Assembly (NCBI GenBank): GCA_013822685.1
Contig: PNKV01000007.1
Span: 1 to 64,000, forward strand
DNA from: Leptothrix sp. (in: b-proteobacteria)
Lineage (GTDB): Bacteria; Pseudomonadota; Gammaproteobacteria; Burkholderiales; Burkholderiaceae_C
Direction: 5' to 3'
DNA: 64,000 bases
The position numbers and the translations under genes are program-made. A model generated the notes under the pieces. That model saw only the letters and a program-made list of their open reading frames with translations, made no database searches and was not told where the DNA came from. Of this stretch, positions 41,039 through 50,770 are shown piece after piece (within the stretch, counting starts at the first letter, position 1; each line of letters opens with the position of its first letter).

Positions 41039-42234
41039 GCGATGAAGTCGCCGCTCATGAGGCGAGGGAGCAGGAGGTCGCGGGCGGCGCGGAGTTTTTG
41101 GTTTTGCTGCATGAGCGTCTTTATTTGCGTAAAAACTGGCTGACAAAACTCATCGAAACCTCGCATCAATTGATCCGTGGGACGCAACACGTCCAACTCC
41201 TCAAACTTCCCTTTGCTCACGTTTGCCATGGTGACCCCACCACCAATTGCCTCCATCCGCGGCTTCAAATCCTTCAGGGCGAAATAGCAGAAATATCGCA
41301 ACTCATCACGGCATGGGACGATTGCATTGATTTGTTGATTGAATTGTGATGGCGCTGACGTTATTGACACAACCCCAATAGTCCCGATGCAAGAAACCAG
41401 CAGCGCGCCAGCAGGCAGTAGCTTTCCCGCTTGCATCGAAGATCCCTTTTCAGTCAAGTGACTCTCCGTTTGGATGACAAAGGGATTGCCATGCATGTCA
41501 GGTGTTTTGACGAAGAAAACGTCTCCACCATAGTTCTCAGCCTCTTTAGTCGAAGGCGTCTTCCCTGTGACCACCGTACCTAGGTCACCGACTCTCGTCT
41601 TGGCCCAACCTTGCGGCACACCATCGACGATGGGGGTGTGCTCATGGCCCGGAAAGCGCAGGCGGACAAACCATTCGTTGTAGAGCAGCCGGGCCGACTC
41701 CTCCAGGAGCGCCATGCGGCGACGGTTGTTTTCGATCAGGTCGTCATACGCAATCAAGACATTGGAGATGCACTCCTGTTCAGCTCGGGTCGGAAAGAGA
41801 ACTTCAACCTTGGCAAGGCTTTGCAGCGGCAGGTGCTTGATCGTTGCGCCCGTGAATAGTTGAGCAAACCCTCCGGTACGCCCCATCTGAAGGAAGCTGT
41901 AGAACAAGAAGCGGTGGTCAATGAAGTCAAATGGCCGTATCCGGTGAATAGCTTTCTGGAACATCATTCCAGGCAAAGCGTCCGTCCAAATTGCGCACCG
42001 TCCTGGCTCTCCACCTTCACACATAACAATATCGCCGAGACGCAATCCAAAGCGTTCCAACTCCCCAGGCTCGAAACGCATTTGCCGAAGATTGGCAAGA
42101 TCAAACTCCCCCCATCGAACATTGATGTTCGCCAGATATGGCAACAGATCTCCCCGATTCTTCTTTTCATCGAGCATCTTTCCAAGTGAAAGATCAGCAA
42201 TCTTGCCCAGTGGGAGCTGCTGCCAGTGGGTCAT
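41035..42234 (-). CDS. hsdS: Type I restriction-modification specificity subunit HsdS
   Basis: 399 residues with two target-recognition domains. The first covers about 1-160, ending in the conserved PTRAEQECISNVLIAYDDLIE. A central helical spacer (NNRRRMALLEESARLLYNEW, then FVRLRFPGHEH) leads to the second from about 215, and the closing conserved helix is QNQKLRAARDLLLPRLMSGD. It sets the DNA sequence recognised by the complex. By eye its base composition is clearly less GC-rich than its neighbours, common for hsdS genes that exchange recognition domains. Its start overlaps the hsdM stop and its stop overlaps the AlbA_2 gene start. Confidence 0.95.
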   Translation of the reverse strand: MTHWQQLPLGKIADLSLGKMLDEKKNRGDLLPYLANINVRWGEFDLANLRQMRFEPGELERFGLRLGDIVMCEGGEPGRCAIWTDALPGMMFQKAIHRIRPFDFIDHRFLFYSFLQMGRTGGFAQLFTGATIKHLPLQSLAKVEVLFPTRAEQECISNVLIAYDDLIENNRRRMALLEESARLLYNEWFVRLRFPGHEHTPIVDGVPQGWAKTRVGDLGTVVTGKTPSTKEAENYGGDVFFVKTPDMHGNPFVIQTESHLTEKGSSMQAGKLLPAGALLVSCIGTIGVVSITSAPSQFNQQINAIVPCRDELRYFCYFALKDLKPRMEAIGGGVTMANVSKGKFEELDVLRPTDQLMRGFDEFCQPVFTQIKTLMQQNQKLRAARDLLLPRLMSGDFIA

Positions 42235-44372
42235 ACCCCCAGCTCCTCAAAGTTGGCCTGAATCGTCGCCGCCAGCGCCACCGCCTCGCGGTTTAAATCC
42301 GCCAGCTCCACATGGATGTCGCGCAGGCTCTGCTCAAAATCAAAATCCTCATCCACCTCGGCCGGGGCCACGCCCACAAAGCGGCCGGGGGTGAGGCTCC
42401 AGTCGGCCGCTTCGATGTCGGCGCGGCTCACCACCTTGCACAGGCCCAGCACGTCCTGCATCACCGCTTTGGGGAAGCGCTCATGCAACCAGGTGATCTG
42501 GCGGTGCAAATAGGCAGCCGCTTTGAGTTGCTCCACGGCCCCCTTGCGCGCTTCGTCAAGCTGCTTGATCAGCTTGCTGGCGCTGCGTCGGTCAAAGTAT
42601 TCGGCGGCCGTCTCATCAACCGCCAGTTCTTGCGCCACTTGCGCGGTGCGCGCGGCCAACTTGTAGAGCAGGTCGATCTGCTTGAGCAGGCCGCGTGCCT
42701 TGTCGGCCAAGGGGTCAAAGGCCTGGCGCGCCTGGTGCTGGGCGGCATTGGCGGTGGGCGCGGCTTTGAGCAAGGGCCTGCAAAACGCGGCCAGGCCCGC
42801 CACCAAAGTGCTGCGGTCGGCCGCATAAGCGGTGGCCGCATCCAGCCACTCGGCCAAGGCATCCAACAAGGGTTGCAGCTTTTCAGCCGGTAGCGCCTGC
42901 CCCTCCAGCTCGCTCACGCTGGTGTGCAGCGCGGCCAGCGGCAGGCGGCTGTCGGTCATGGCGGCTTCAAACTGCGTGAGCACCGGGTCGATGGCACTGG
43001 CCTCGGTGGCCAGGCGCGTCACGTAGTCCCGCACCAGGCCCAGAAAACGGGCTTGCTGCCCTCGGTACAGCCAAACGATGGCCGCCAGGTTGGCCTGCTG
43101 CTCGGGGCTGAAATCGTAGATCTTGCGGGTGACCTTGCGGTAGATGCTGCGGGCGTCCAGCATCAGCACCTGGTCCTGGCGCTCAGGCGGTTTGGCCCGG
43201 TCAAAGTGCCACAGCTCGCAAGGCACGGTGCGGGTGTAGAAGAAGTTGGAGCGGATGGCGATCATCACGTCCACATCGCCGGTTTCCACCAGCTTGCGGC
43301 GCACCTCCTTCTCGCCATGGCCTGCGCTGCTGGCTTGTGATGACATCACAAAACCCGCTCGGCCCGTGGGCGAGAGGTAGCTGTGGAAGTACGAGATCCA
43401 CAGGTAGTTGCCGTTGGAGACGCGCTTGTCCTTGTTCACGCCAGGCAGGCCAAAGGGCAGGCGGCGGTCGTCCTTCACTCGTTCGGCATCCACCATGTCC
43501 ACGTTGAACGGTGGGTTGGCCATCATGAAGTCGCAGTGGCCCCACAGAGGGCGGCCATCTTGCAGGCGGTGCACGTCGTCGTAGAAGGTGTTGGCCTCGC
43601 GGATGTCCCCCTCCAGGCCATGCACGGCCAGGTTCATCTTGGCCAGGCGGATGGTGGTGGCGGTTTTCTCTTGCCCGTAGAAGGTGACACGCTTCATCGT
43701 GTCCAGCCCTTCGTGCTCGATGAAGTGGCTGCTTTGCACGAACATGCCGCCTGAGCCGCAGGCCAAATCGGCCACCACGCCGTGGTCAGGCTCGATCACG
43801 TTGACGAGCGTTTGCACCAGCGAGGGCGGGGTGAAAAATTCGCCGTTGTCTTGCGCGCCCTGCATGGCGAACTTCATCAGGAAGTATTCGTAGATGCGGC
43901 CAAACACGTCGCCCGTGGCGTTGCGCAGGGCGTCTGAATCAAAAGCGCGCAGCAGGTCTTCAAGCAGCTTGCTGTCGAAGCGGTCGTAGTCTTTGGGCAG
44001 TTGCCCGGCCAGAGGCTCGAAATCGGCCTCAATGGCGGTCATGGCCTCAACAAGGGCAGCGCCCAAGTTAGAGCCGGACGGAAGGTTCAACAAGGCACCA
44101 TAGCGGGCCGACTCAGGCAGCATCAGCGCGCGGCGTTTGTAGAAATCTGCTTGAATCAGCGGTCGCTTGGGCATCTTGCCTGCGGCCTGCTCTGCCCCAA
44201 TGGCCTTGACTGCATCCTGGTACCGATTGGTGGCGTGGCGCAAGAAGATGACGCCCAGCACCGGCATGCAGTACTCGCTGCTGGTCAGCTTGGAATTGGC
44301 ACGGAGCTGATCGGCGGCTTCCCAGAGGCTGTCTTCAATCTTGGCAATATTGTGGAAAGCGTTGGCGGTCAT
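42231..44372 (-). CDS. hsdM: Type I DNA methyltransferase subunit HsdM
   Basis: 713 residues. The N-terminal HsdM helical domain (IAKIEDSLWEAADQLRAN) precedes the N6-adenine methylase core: SAM motif DLACGSGG at 202-209 and catalytic NPPF at 286-289. The C-terminal helices (about 480-713) are longer than in EcoKI HsdM. It methylates adenine in host DNA. The ATG at 44372 gives the usual start, with GATGACC upstream. It is the first gene of the hsd unit and lies 90 bases downstream of vapC. Confidence 0.95.
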   Translation of the reverse strand: MTANAFHNIAKIEDSLWEAADQLRANSKLTSSEYCMPVLGVIFLRHATNRYQDAVKAIGAEQAAGKMPKRPLIQADFYKRRALMLPESARYGALLNLPSGSNLGAALVEAMTAIEADFEPLAGQLPKDYDRFDSKLLEDLLRAFDSDALRNATGDVFGRIYEYFLMKFAMQGAQDNGEFFTPPSLVQTLVNVIEPDHGVVADLACGSGGMFVQSSHFIEHEGLDTMKRVTFYGQEKTATTIRLAKMNLAVHGLEGDIREANTFYDDVHRLQDGRPLWGHCDFMMANPPFNVDMVDAERVKDDRRLPFGLPGVNKDKRVSNGNYLWISYFHSYLSPTGRAGFVMSSQASSAGHGEKEVRRKLVETGDVDVMIAIRSNFFYTRTVPCELWHFDRAKPPERQDQVLMLDARSIYRKVTRKIYDFSPEQQANLAAIVWLYRGQQARFLGLVRDYVTRLATEASAIDPVLTQFEAAMTDSRLPLAALHTSVSELEGQALPAEKLQPLLDALAEWLDAATAYAADRSTLVAGLAAFCRPLLKAAPTANAAQHQARQAFDPLADKARGLLKQIDLLYKLAARTAQVAQELAVDETAAEYFDRRSASKLIKQLDEARKGAVEQLKAAAYLHRQITWLHERFPKAVMQDVLGLCKVVSRADIEAADWSLTPGRFVGVAPAEVDEDFDFEQSLRDIHVELADLNREAVALAATIQANFEELGV

Positions 44373-44462
44373 CGATGATCTGAAAATAAAGCCGGTCGAC
44401 GTGCGCGCGGGCAAGTCGCTTGTTGGCTGAGGTATGGATTGTGCGGGAGCCTGCAAACCACC

Positions 44463-44861
44463 TCACCTCAGCATCTCAACCGACTCCATCTTGGCCGCGC
44501 GTCGGTCAAACGTCAGCAAAGGCGCATGCCCCAGCGCAGTACAGGCTGCCGCATGCAGGCCATCAGCAAAGTCAGCAGCACCTTCCCGATACAGGTGAAG
44601 CGCTTGCTCAACCAGAGCCTCGTTCTCAAACTCAATCTCTTGCGTTTCAAGCAAGGCGTTGAAGGCCTTGATCACCGTCGGCTTGTCAAAGCCATAGCGT
44701 GAGCGCAGCACCCACTCCAGCTCCAGGATGACAGTGGTGGGCACCAGCAAAGTTTCCGCACGCGACCGCACCTTGGCCAGCAAGGCGCTAACCGCCGCAG
44801 ATTGACGAGCGTTATCGTCCACCAACCACCGCACCAGCACATTGGTGTCCAGGCCAGCCAT
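44463..44861 (-). CDS. vapC: PIN-domain toxin, VapC type
   Basis: 132 residues with the PIN active-site acids: Asp5 in LDTNVLVRWL, Glu47 or Glu49 in ILELEW, Asp97 and Asp100 in ADFADGLHA, and Asp119 in LTFDRRA. VapC toxins are RNases that often cut tRNA or rRNA. The start shares one base with the antitoxin stop (TGATG). It sits between the antitoxin gene and hsdM and may help retain the restriction block. Confidence 0.92.
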   Translation of the reverse strand: MAGLDTNVLVRWLVDDNARQSAAVSALLAKVRSRAETLLVPTTVILELEWVLRSRYGFDKPTVIKAFNALLETQEIEFENEALVEQALHLYREGAADFADGLHAAACTALGHAPLLTFDRRAAKMESVEMLR

Positions 44862-45088
44862 CAGTCGAGCCCGATGTTCATGTCATCAATGGCAACCTTG
44901 GTTGATCCACGGGGCCGCTTGAGCAAGCCCTTCAAATCGGCCATGGAGCGGGTCTTGGCCCGCATCACCACGGTGCCATCTTGCAATGGCGTGAAAACCA
45001 CGCGATCCTGCGTGGACAAGCCCATGGCCTTGCGGATATCGGCAGGGATGGTGATCTGGCCTTTGCTGGTGACGGTTGATTCAGACAT
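44861..45088 (-). CDS. vapB: AbrB/MazE-family antitoxin, VapB type
   Basis: 75 residues. The N-terminal swapped-hairpin DNA-binding domain is VTSKGQITIPADIRKAMGLS, and the C-terminal tail (LKRPRGSTKVAIDDMNIGLD) probably wraps the PIN toxin. AAGGAG precedes the ATG but lies inside a perfect inverted repeat, so antitoxin binding would cover both promoter and ribosome site. It is translationally coupled to vapC. Confidence 0.92.
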   Translation of the reverse strand: MSESTVTSKGQITIPADIRKAMGLSTQDRVVFTPLQDGTVVMRAKTRSMADLKGLLKRPRGSTKVAIDDMNIGLD

Positions 45089-45095
45089 GACAATC

Positions 45096-45121
45096 TCCTT
45101 ACATTCATGAAAATGTAAGGA
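45096..45121 (-). promoter_or_regulatory. Operator of the vapBC unit, overlapping the ribosome site
   Basis: TCCTTACATT (45096-45105) and AATGTAAGGA (45112-45121) form a perfect 10-base inverted repeat with a six-base centre. Its proximal arm contains the AAGGA of the vapB ribosome-binding site on the minus strand. Such dyads upstream of AbrB-type antitoxin genes are usually bound by the antitoxin or the VapBC complex. Confidence 0.75.
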
Positions 45122-45147
45122 ATCCTCAAGTCAAAAGCAAGCCTACC

Positions 45148-47031
45148 TCACTCCACCGTCACCGACTTCGCCAAATTTCTTGGCTTATCCACATCCGTCC
45201 CTTTCGCACAAGCCGTGTGATACGCCAGCAATTGCAGCGGCACCGTATGCAAAATAGGCGACAGCGCCCCATAGTGCTCCGGCAGCCTGATCACATGCAA
45301 GCCAGGCTCGGCCTGGATGTGCGTGTCCGCATCCGCGCACACATACAGCTCACCGCCCCGCGCCCTCACCTCCTGCATATTGCTCTTCAGCTTCTCCAGC
45401 AAGGTGTCATGCGGCGCCACCACCACCACGGGCATCTCTGAGGTCACCAGCGCCAGCGGCCCATGCTTCAACTCCCCAGCCGGGTAAGCCTCGGCATGGA
45501 TGTAGCTAATCTCCTTCAGCTTCAAGGCACCTTCCAGCGCGATCGGGTAGTGCAGGCCACGCCCCAGGAACAAGGCGTTGTCCTTGCGCGCAAACGATTC
45601 AGCCCACGAGATGATCTGCGGCTCCAGCGCCAGCACCGATTGCAAGGCCACGGGCAAGTGGCGCATATCGGCCAAGTGCTCGGCCTCTTGCTCGGGGCTC
45701 AAATAGCCGCGCAGCTTGGCCAGCGTCAAGGTCAGCAAGAACAGGCCGGCCAGTTGCGTGGTGAAGGCCTTGGTCGAGGCCACGCCAATCTCCACGCCGG
45801 CCCGCGTCACGTAGGCCAGTTCGCATTCGCGCACCATGGCGCTGGTGGCCACGTTGCAGATGGTCAGCGTGTGCTTCATGCCCAGGCTTTGCGCGTGCTT
45901 CAGCGCGGCCAGCGTGTCGGCCGTTTCGCCAGACTGGGTGATGGTGACGACCAGAGTGCGCGCATCGGGCACGCTGTCGCGGTAGCGGTATTCGCTGGCC
46001 ACTTCCACCTGCGTGGGGATCTTGGCGATCGATTCCAGCCAGTACTTGGCGGCCGAGCCCGAGTAGTAGCTGGTGCCGCAGGCCAGGATCAGCACGCGGT
46101 CGATCTTGCCAAACACTTCCAGCGCCTTCTCGCCAAACAGATCGGGCGTGATGGCGACCACGCCTTCCAGCGTGTCGGCAATGGCGCGCGGCTGCTCGAA
46201 GATTTCCTTCTGCATGTAGTGGCGGTAGGGGCCCAGCTCGACGGCGCCGCTGTGCACGGTCACCGTGCGCACGGGGCGCTCGGCGGCATCGACGCGCTGG
46301 TGTTCGGTGGCGCCTTGCGCGCGGTTCTCGATCCAGTGGCGGCCAGGTTGCAGGTCGACCACGTCGCCCTCTTCCAAGTAGACGATCTGGTCGGTCACGC
46401 CGGCCAGGGCCATGGCGTCACTCGCCAAAAAGCGTTCGGTGGCGTCCACGCCGCCCACGCCCAAAATCAAGGGCGAGCCTTGGCGGGCGCCGACCACGCG
46501 TTGCGGTTCATCGCTGCAGAACACGGCGATGGCGTAGGCGCCGGTCAGGCGCTGGGTGGCGGCCTTCACAGCGGCAAACAGGTCGCCGTCATAAAGATGG
46601 TCCACCAGGTGGCTGATGACTTCGGTGTCGGTCTGGCTGAGGAACTCGTAGCCCTTGGCTTGCAACTCTGCGCGCAGGGCTTCGTGGTTCTCGATGATGC
46701 CGTTGTGCACCAGGGCGATGTGGCCGGGCTTGGTCTTGGCGGCATCTTTGCCGGTGCCGTGCGAGAAGTGTGGGTGGGCGTTGTGCACTGCCGGTGCGCC
46801 ATGGGTGGCCCAGCGGGTGTGGGCAATGCCCAGGGTGCTGTCGATGCCGTCGGCCTTGGTCAGCGCGTCGAGCTCTGACACGCGCTCGGTGCTGCGCGAG
46901 CGGCGCAGTTGGGCGTCTTGCAGCACGGCCACGCCGCATGAGTCGTAGCCCCGGTATTCAAGGCGCTTCAGGCCTTCGACCAAAACGGGGGTGATGTTGC
47001 GTGACCCAACGGCGCCGACGATTCCACACAT
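45148..47031 (-). CDS. glmS: Glutamine-fructose-6-phosphate aminotransferase (isomerizing)
   Basis: 627 residues. The N-terminus [28 protein letters not shown] has the catalytic Cys (Cys1 of the mature enzyme) of the class II glutamine amidotransferase domain. Two SIS domains (for example [15 protein letters not shown] and [21 protein letters not shown]) and the closing NLAKSVTVE complete it. It makes glucosamine 6-phosphate, the first step to UDP-GlcNAc. The start at 47031 is the only one giving Cys at position 2. The conserved 3' end is the kind of sequence used as the Tn7 attachment site; vapB begins 60 bases downstream. Confidence 0.97.
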   Translation of the reverse strand: MCGIVGAVGSRNITPVLVEGLKRLEYRGYDSCGVAVLQDAQLRRSRSTERVSELDALTKADGIDSTLGIAHTRWATHGAPAVHNAHPHFSHGTGKDAAKTKPGHIALVHNGIIENHEALRAELQAKGYEFLSQTDTEVISHLVDHLYDGDLFAAVKAATQRLTGAYAIAVFCSDEPQRVVGARQGSPLILGVGGVDATERFLASDAMALAGVTDQIVYLEEGDVVDLQPGRHWIENRAQGATEHQRVDAAERPVRTVTVHSGAVELGPYRHYMQKEIFEQPRAIADTLEGVVAITPDLFGEKALEVFGKIDRVLILACGTSYYSGSAAKYWLESIAKIPTQVEVASEYRYRDSVPDARTLVVTITQSGETADTLAALKHAQSLGMKHTLTICNVATSAMVRECELAYVTRAGVEIGVASTKAFTTQLAGLFLLTLTLAKLRGYLSPEQEAEHLADMRHLPVALQSVLALEPQIISWAESFARKDNALFLGRGLHYPIALEGALKLKEISYIHAEAYPAGELKHGPLALVTSEMPVVVVAPHDTLLEKLKSNMQEVRARGGELYVCADADTHIQAEPGLHVIRLPEHYGALSPILHTVPLQLLAYHTACAKGTDVDKPRNLAKSVTVE

Positions 47032-47202
47032 GCTGATGCTCCCTGAGGCCACACACCGGGCCAATCCAACAGAAGGACCGATGCTAGAAGCTATGCAATG
47101 AAATGTTGTTTTGTTTTAATGGCTTTTTTGATATTTTATTCCAACGATACGTCATGGAAAAATAATCAGATAAATATCGGCATTGATTTGCAATAATCTT
47201 TC
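47032..47202. promoter_or_regulatory. AT-rich divergent promoter region, glmS / Lrp-type gene
   Basis: From about 47085 to 47202 the DNA is strikingly A+T-rich. Two imperfect dyad arms, TATTTTATTCC at 47132-47142 and GGAAAAATAATC at 47156-47167, face each other. AATAAT at 47192-47197 ends five bases before the Lrp-type ATG and could be a -10 element for a leaderless mRNA. Lrp proteins bind AT-rich dyads, so autoregulation is likely. Confidence 0.45.
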
Positions 47203-47706
47203 ATGACCAAGCCTCTGACGCCCTCGCCCATTGACGCCACCGACCTGCAATTGCTCGCCATGTTGCAGAAAGACGCCACGCTGTCCAACCAGGCCCTGGC
47301 CAATTTGGTGAAAGTGTCACCCGCCACCTGCCACCGCCGGGTCAAACGCCTGTGGGATGCGGGCCTGATTGAAAAGCAAGTGGCCTTGCTGTCGCCCGAG
47401 CGCCTGGCCGAGGCGCTGGGCTGGGGCCTGTCGGTCTTGGTCGAGGTGACGCTGGACCAGCAAACGCAGCAAGCGCTGGACGCTTTCGAGGCCAAGGCGG
47501 TGGCCGATGACCGGGTGCAGCAGTGCTGGCGCGTGTCCCCGGGCCCTGATTTCGTGCTGGTGATCCAGGTGGCCGACATGCCCAGCTACCAGGATCTGGC
47601 CCGGCAACTGTTCACCGAAGACAGCCAGGTGCGCAATGTGCGGGCATTTTTTGCGGTCAAGCGGGCCAAGTTCGGCACCGCCTTGCCTTTGCCGCCCGGC
47701 GCTTGA
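47203..47706 (+). CDS. Lrp/AsnC family transcriptional regulator
   Basis: 167 residues. The N-terminal helix-turn-helix is DATDLQLLAMLQKDATLSNQ then ALANLVKVSPATCHRRVKRL, and the RAM effector domain is RVQQCWRVSPGPDFVLVIQVADM followed by FFAVKRAKFGTALPL. It binds a small ligand, usually an amino acid. It is divergent from glmS; whether it regulates glmS is not known. Confidence 0.93.
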   Translation: MTKPLTPSPIDATDLQLLAMLQKDATLSNQALANLVKVSPATCHRRVKRLWDAGLIEKQVALLSPERLAEALGWGLSVLVEVTLDQQTQQALDAFEAKAVADDRVQQCWRVSPGPDFVLVIQVADMPSYQDLARQLFTEDSQVRNVRAFFAVKRAKFGTALPLPPGA

Positions 47707-47719
47707 AGCGCCCGCCGCC

Positions 47720-48610
47720 TCAATGCTTGTGAAGGGCATCCATCGTCAAGGGATCGACCAGCTGGCGCTCTTGGCGCAGATTCAGCGGCTTGCCATCGAG
47801 CGGGTGGTGCTGCGATGAGCTGGCCACCTGTCGCGAGAACGAGCCCTTGGCGGGCTGCAACTCGCCCAGGCTGGGCAAGATGGCCATCAATTGCTCGTCA
47901 GACAACTTGGACAGCTCGGTCACGGTGGGCTGGCGGTCAAAGCTGGGTGGCGGCCGTGGCGCGCTGCTGGGGGACGCATCTTGCTCGGCGGCCTGCAGGT
48001 CATCAGGCGTCTCTGCACCTGTTGAGGCACCTGCTGATTGCGGGCGTGCGAGCGCCAGGGTGGGCGCGGTGGTGGCACTGGCCCCCAGGCCCAATGGGTC
48101 CTCATTCGCACCGCGCTCCGGCGGCAGGGCGGCATATTGGTCAGACAGGGCCTTGTCCATCTGGTGCTGCACCACCACGCTCCACGCCACCCAGATGAAG
48201 GACAGCAACAGCACCCCACCCAGGATCATGGCCGCGTATTTGCGGTTGGCCGTCAAGGGCCACAACGGTGCGGGGCCTGCGGTTTTGGGCGTGGCCCAAT
48301 CGATGTCGACCCGGGTATCTGAAAAGCCGGTGTTGTTGCCCTCGGCCACGTCGGTGTTGAAGCGCGGGTTGGTGTCCACCGGGCGCGCTTGGGCCGCCAG
48401 CATGGCATCGTATTCGGCCCGCAACTCGGGGCTGACCAGCACTTCGTAGGCGGCGTTGATGGCCACCATCTGGTCATGCATCTCGTCATCGCGGCCCATG
48501 GTGCCGCCCTGGCGATCAGGATGGCGCTTGCCTGCGAGTGCCCGATAGGCTGCCCGGATGACCTCGGTGGGTGCATCCGAGGTAACTTTCAAGCAGTCGT
48601 AATGGTTCAC
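47720..48610 (-). CDS. Membrane-anchored J-domain protein
   Basis: 296 residues. The N-terminal J domain begins NHYDCLKVTSDAPTEVIRAAYR and has the HPD motif (GKRHPDRQGG), so it should stimulate an Hsp70. One membrane segment follows at about 130-152 (YAAMILGGVLLLSFIWVAWS). The rest is low-complexity (SASTGAETPDDLQAAEQDASP-like) and of unknown fold. The GTG at 48610 has AGGA upstream and gives the common J-domain start; a TTG at 48628 would add six residues. It is convergent with the Lrp gene. Confidence 0.87.
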   Translation of the reverse strand: MNHYDCLKVTSDAPTEVIRAAYRALAGKRHPDRQGGTMGRDDEMHDQMVAINAAYEVLVSPELRAEYDAMLAAQARPVDTNPRFNTDVAEGNNTGFSDTRVDIDWATPKTAGPAPLWPLTANRKYAAMILGGVLLLSFIWVAWSVVVQHQMDKALSDQYAALPPERGANEDPLGLGASATTAPTLALARPQSAGASTGAETPDDLQAAEQDASPSSAPRPPPSFDRQPTVTELSKLSDEQLMAILPSLGELQPAKGSFSRQVASSSQHHPLDGKPLNLRQERQLVDPLTMDALHKH

Positions 48611-48704
48611 GGCCGGGCGGTCCTGCAAAGGAGATGTACTGCCGTCATGTTAACGACAGCACTGCTCCCTTGTCTGGCGTGAAGGGGCGAGATTGCGATT
48701 ATTT

Positions 48705-50099
48705 TCAGCGTTTGATCTTTTCAGGGCGCTGCCAACCGGCCAATGAGACCTGTTTGGCACGCGCCACGGTGAGCTGCCCTGCTGGCGCATCTTTGCCCAA
48801 GGTGCTGCCACCGCCAATGGTGGCGCCATCGCCCACCGTGATGGGGGCCACCAGCACGCAGTTGGAGCCGACCTGCACATCGTTGCCGATGATGGTGCGG
48901 TGCTTGTTGGCACCGTCGTAGTTGGCCGTGATGCTGCCCGCGCCATAGTTGACACGCTCGCCCACGGTGGCATCGCCCAGGTAGGCCAGGTGGTTGGCCT
49001 TGGCGCCCCGGCCCAGTGTGGAGTTCTTGACCTCGACAAAGTTGCCGATGTGAACCTCGGGGCCCAGTTGCGCACCGGGGCGCAAGCGGGCGAAGGGGCC
49101 GATGATCGAGCCCTCGCCCACCGTGGCGCCCAAGGTGTCACCGTCGATGTGCGTGAAAGGCTGGATGACCACGCCCGCGCCAATCGTGGCATTGCGGATC
49201 ACGCAATTGGCACCGATCTGAACGCGGTCGCCCACGGTCACGGTGCCTTCAAACACGCAGTTGACGTCGATGTCCACATCCTGGCCGCATTGCAGCGTGC
49301 CACGCACATCAAAGCGGGCCGGGTCGGCCAGGCGCACGCCTTGTTCCATCAGGCGCTCGGCCTGCGCGCGCTGGTGGCGGCGCTCCAGCTCGGCCAGTTG
49401 CAGCGGGCTGTTCACGCCCAGCACCTCGACCTCATGGCGCGGCTGGGCGGCCACCACGGCCACGCCATCGGCCTGGGCCAGCGAGACCACATCGGTGAGG
49501 TAGTACTCACCCTGCGCGTTCTGGTTGGTCAGCTTGGACAACCAGCGCTTGAGCTGCGCCGTGGGCGCGGCCATCACACCGGTGTAGACCTCGGTGATGG
49601 CGCGCTGGGCTTCGGTGGCGTCCTTGTGCTCGACGATGGCCAGCACCTTCTGGCCCGAGGCATCGCGCACGATGCGGCCGTAGCCGGTGGGGTCGGGCAG
49701 GTGGATGGTCAGCAAGGCCAGCTTGTCGCCGCCGCTGGCCTCCACCAAGGCGCGCGCGGTGGCGGCCTCGATCAAAGGGGTGTCGCCATTCAGGATCAGG
49801 GTGGTGCCCTCATCGGGCAGCACGGGCACGGCCTGTTGCACGGCGTGGCCGGTGCCCAGTTGCGGCTCCTGCCGCACGAAGCTCAAGGGCAGGCTGCTGA
49901 AGGCCTGGCGCATGGTGGCCTCAACCTGTTCGGCCCCATGCCCGGTGATCACGATCTGCTGCTGGGCCGACAAACCCGCGGTGGTGCTGATGACGTGGGA
50001 CAACATGGGGCGACCGGCGATTTTGTGCAGCACTTTGGGGTGGGCCGACTTCATGCGGGTGCCCTTGCCGGCAGCCATGATGACAATGGAAAGCGACAT
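48705..50099 (-). CDS. glmU: Bifunctional UDP-N-acetylglucosamine pyrophosphorylase / glucosamine-1-phosphate N-acetyltransferase
   Basis: 464 residues. The N-terminal uridyltransferase has [20 protein letters not shown] and [11 protein letters not shown]. The C-terminal left-handed beta-helix of hexapeptide repeats ([20 protein letters not shown]) carries the acetyltransferase with [20 protein letters not shown] and [10 protein letters not shown]. It makes UDP-GlcNAc for peptidoglycan and lipid A. AGGAT precedes the ATG at 50099. The path runs glmS, GlmM (not in this window), then GlmU; lpxC, which uses a product of UDP-GlcNAc, is 5.5 kb away. Confidence 0.97.
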   Translation of the reverse strand: MSLSIVIMAAGKGTRMKSAHPKVLHKIAGRPMLSHVISTTAGLSAQQQIVITGHGAEQVEATMRQAFSSLPLSFVRQEPQLGTGHAVQQAVPVLPDEGTTLILNGDTPLIEAATARALVEASGGDKLALLTIHLPDPTGYGRIVRDASGQKVLAIVEHKDATEAQRAITEVYTGVMAAPTAQLKRWLSKLTNQNAQGEYYLTDVVSLAQADGVAVVAAQPRHEVEVLGVNSPLQLAELERRHQRAQAERLMEQGVRLADPARFDVRGTLQCGQDVDIDVNCVFEGTVTVGDRVQIGANCVIRNATIGAGVVIQPFTHIDGDTLGATVGEGSIIGPFARLRPGAQLGPEVHIGNFVEVKNSTLGRGAKANHLAYLGDATVGERVNYGAGSITANYDGANKHRTIIGNDVQVGSNCVLVAPITVGDGATIGGGSTLGKDAPAGQLTVARAKQVSLAGWQRPEKIKR

Positions 50100-50125
50100 G
50101 GGATCCTACTGGTGACTGAGAAAAA

Positions 50126-50770
50126 TTAGGGCTGATTATCCAGTGGGACGGACACGATGCGCGGGCTGATGGCCGGAAGCGGGAAATCTTTGAGCGCGGC
50201 GGCAAACATGGGCGCCATCATCCGCTCGTCCCAACCGCCGTTTTGCTGGCGCACGGCGTGGGTTTCGTACAAGACCTTGGCGGTCTTCTTGTCGCGGATC
50301 AACAGGTCGACCTGCATCTCGCTCAAAGGCGGCTCGAGCGACATGCCCAGGCCAAAGCCAAAGCGGCTGCCCCCGCCGTACCAGCTGCCAAAGCCCACGC
50401 GGCCATACGGCCCATAAGGGCCCCACCGGTCGCGCCAAGGGCGTTGGTACAAGCGAGACTGCATGGCCACCTGCACCATCACATCGGCCGCCTCGGGTTT
50501 GGCGGCGGGTTTGAAGCCGGCGGCGGCCAAGGCCGGGGCCGCGGCGGCTTCCACGTTGGCCTGCAAGGGCGCGTCCAGCTGTTGCGACGGCAGGCGCTCG
50601 AAGGCATAGGTGGTGGCCGAAGGCTGGCGGTCGCCCGGCCAGTTGCCAAAGCTGGAAACCTCGCTGGTCACCGAATGCAAAGCCGCGCAACCGCTGAGCG
50701 CGGCGGCACCCACCACCAACAGCGCGGCGGCGGCTCTTCTCATCCAGCGGTGCGAGGTGTGGTCAGGCAT
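50126..50770 (-). CDS. DUF4136 family lipoprotein
   Basis: 214 residues. The lipobox LSGCAALHS follows a signal peptide ([19 protein letters not shown]), so the protein is lipid-anchored in the cell envelope. The mature sequence ([24 protein letters not shown], then [21 protein letters not shown]) and the Gly/Tyr/Arg-rich middle ([20 protein letters not shown]) match DUF4136. Its function is unknown. Its start overlaps the end of ttcA by eight bases, so the two are cotranscribed. Confidence 0.88.
   Translation of the reverse strand: MPDHTSHRWMRRAAAALLVVGAAALSGCAALHSVTSEVSSFGNWPGDRQPSATTYAFERLPSQQLDAPLQANVEAAAAPALAAAGFKPAAKPEAADVMVQVAMQSRLYQRPWRDRWGPYGPYGRVGFGSWYGGGSRFGFGLGMSLEPPLSEMQVDLLIRDKKTAKVLYETHAVRQQNGGWDERMMAPMFAAALKDFPLPAISPRIVSVPLDNQP

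Noticed and set aside
45089-45147. Tn7 ends between glmS and vapB.
   Set aside because: No TGTGGG terminal repeat and no transposase gene are present; only the location suggests past insertion.
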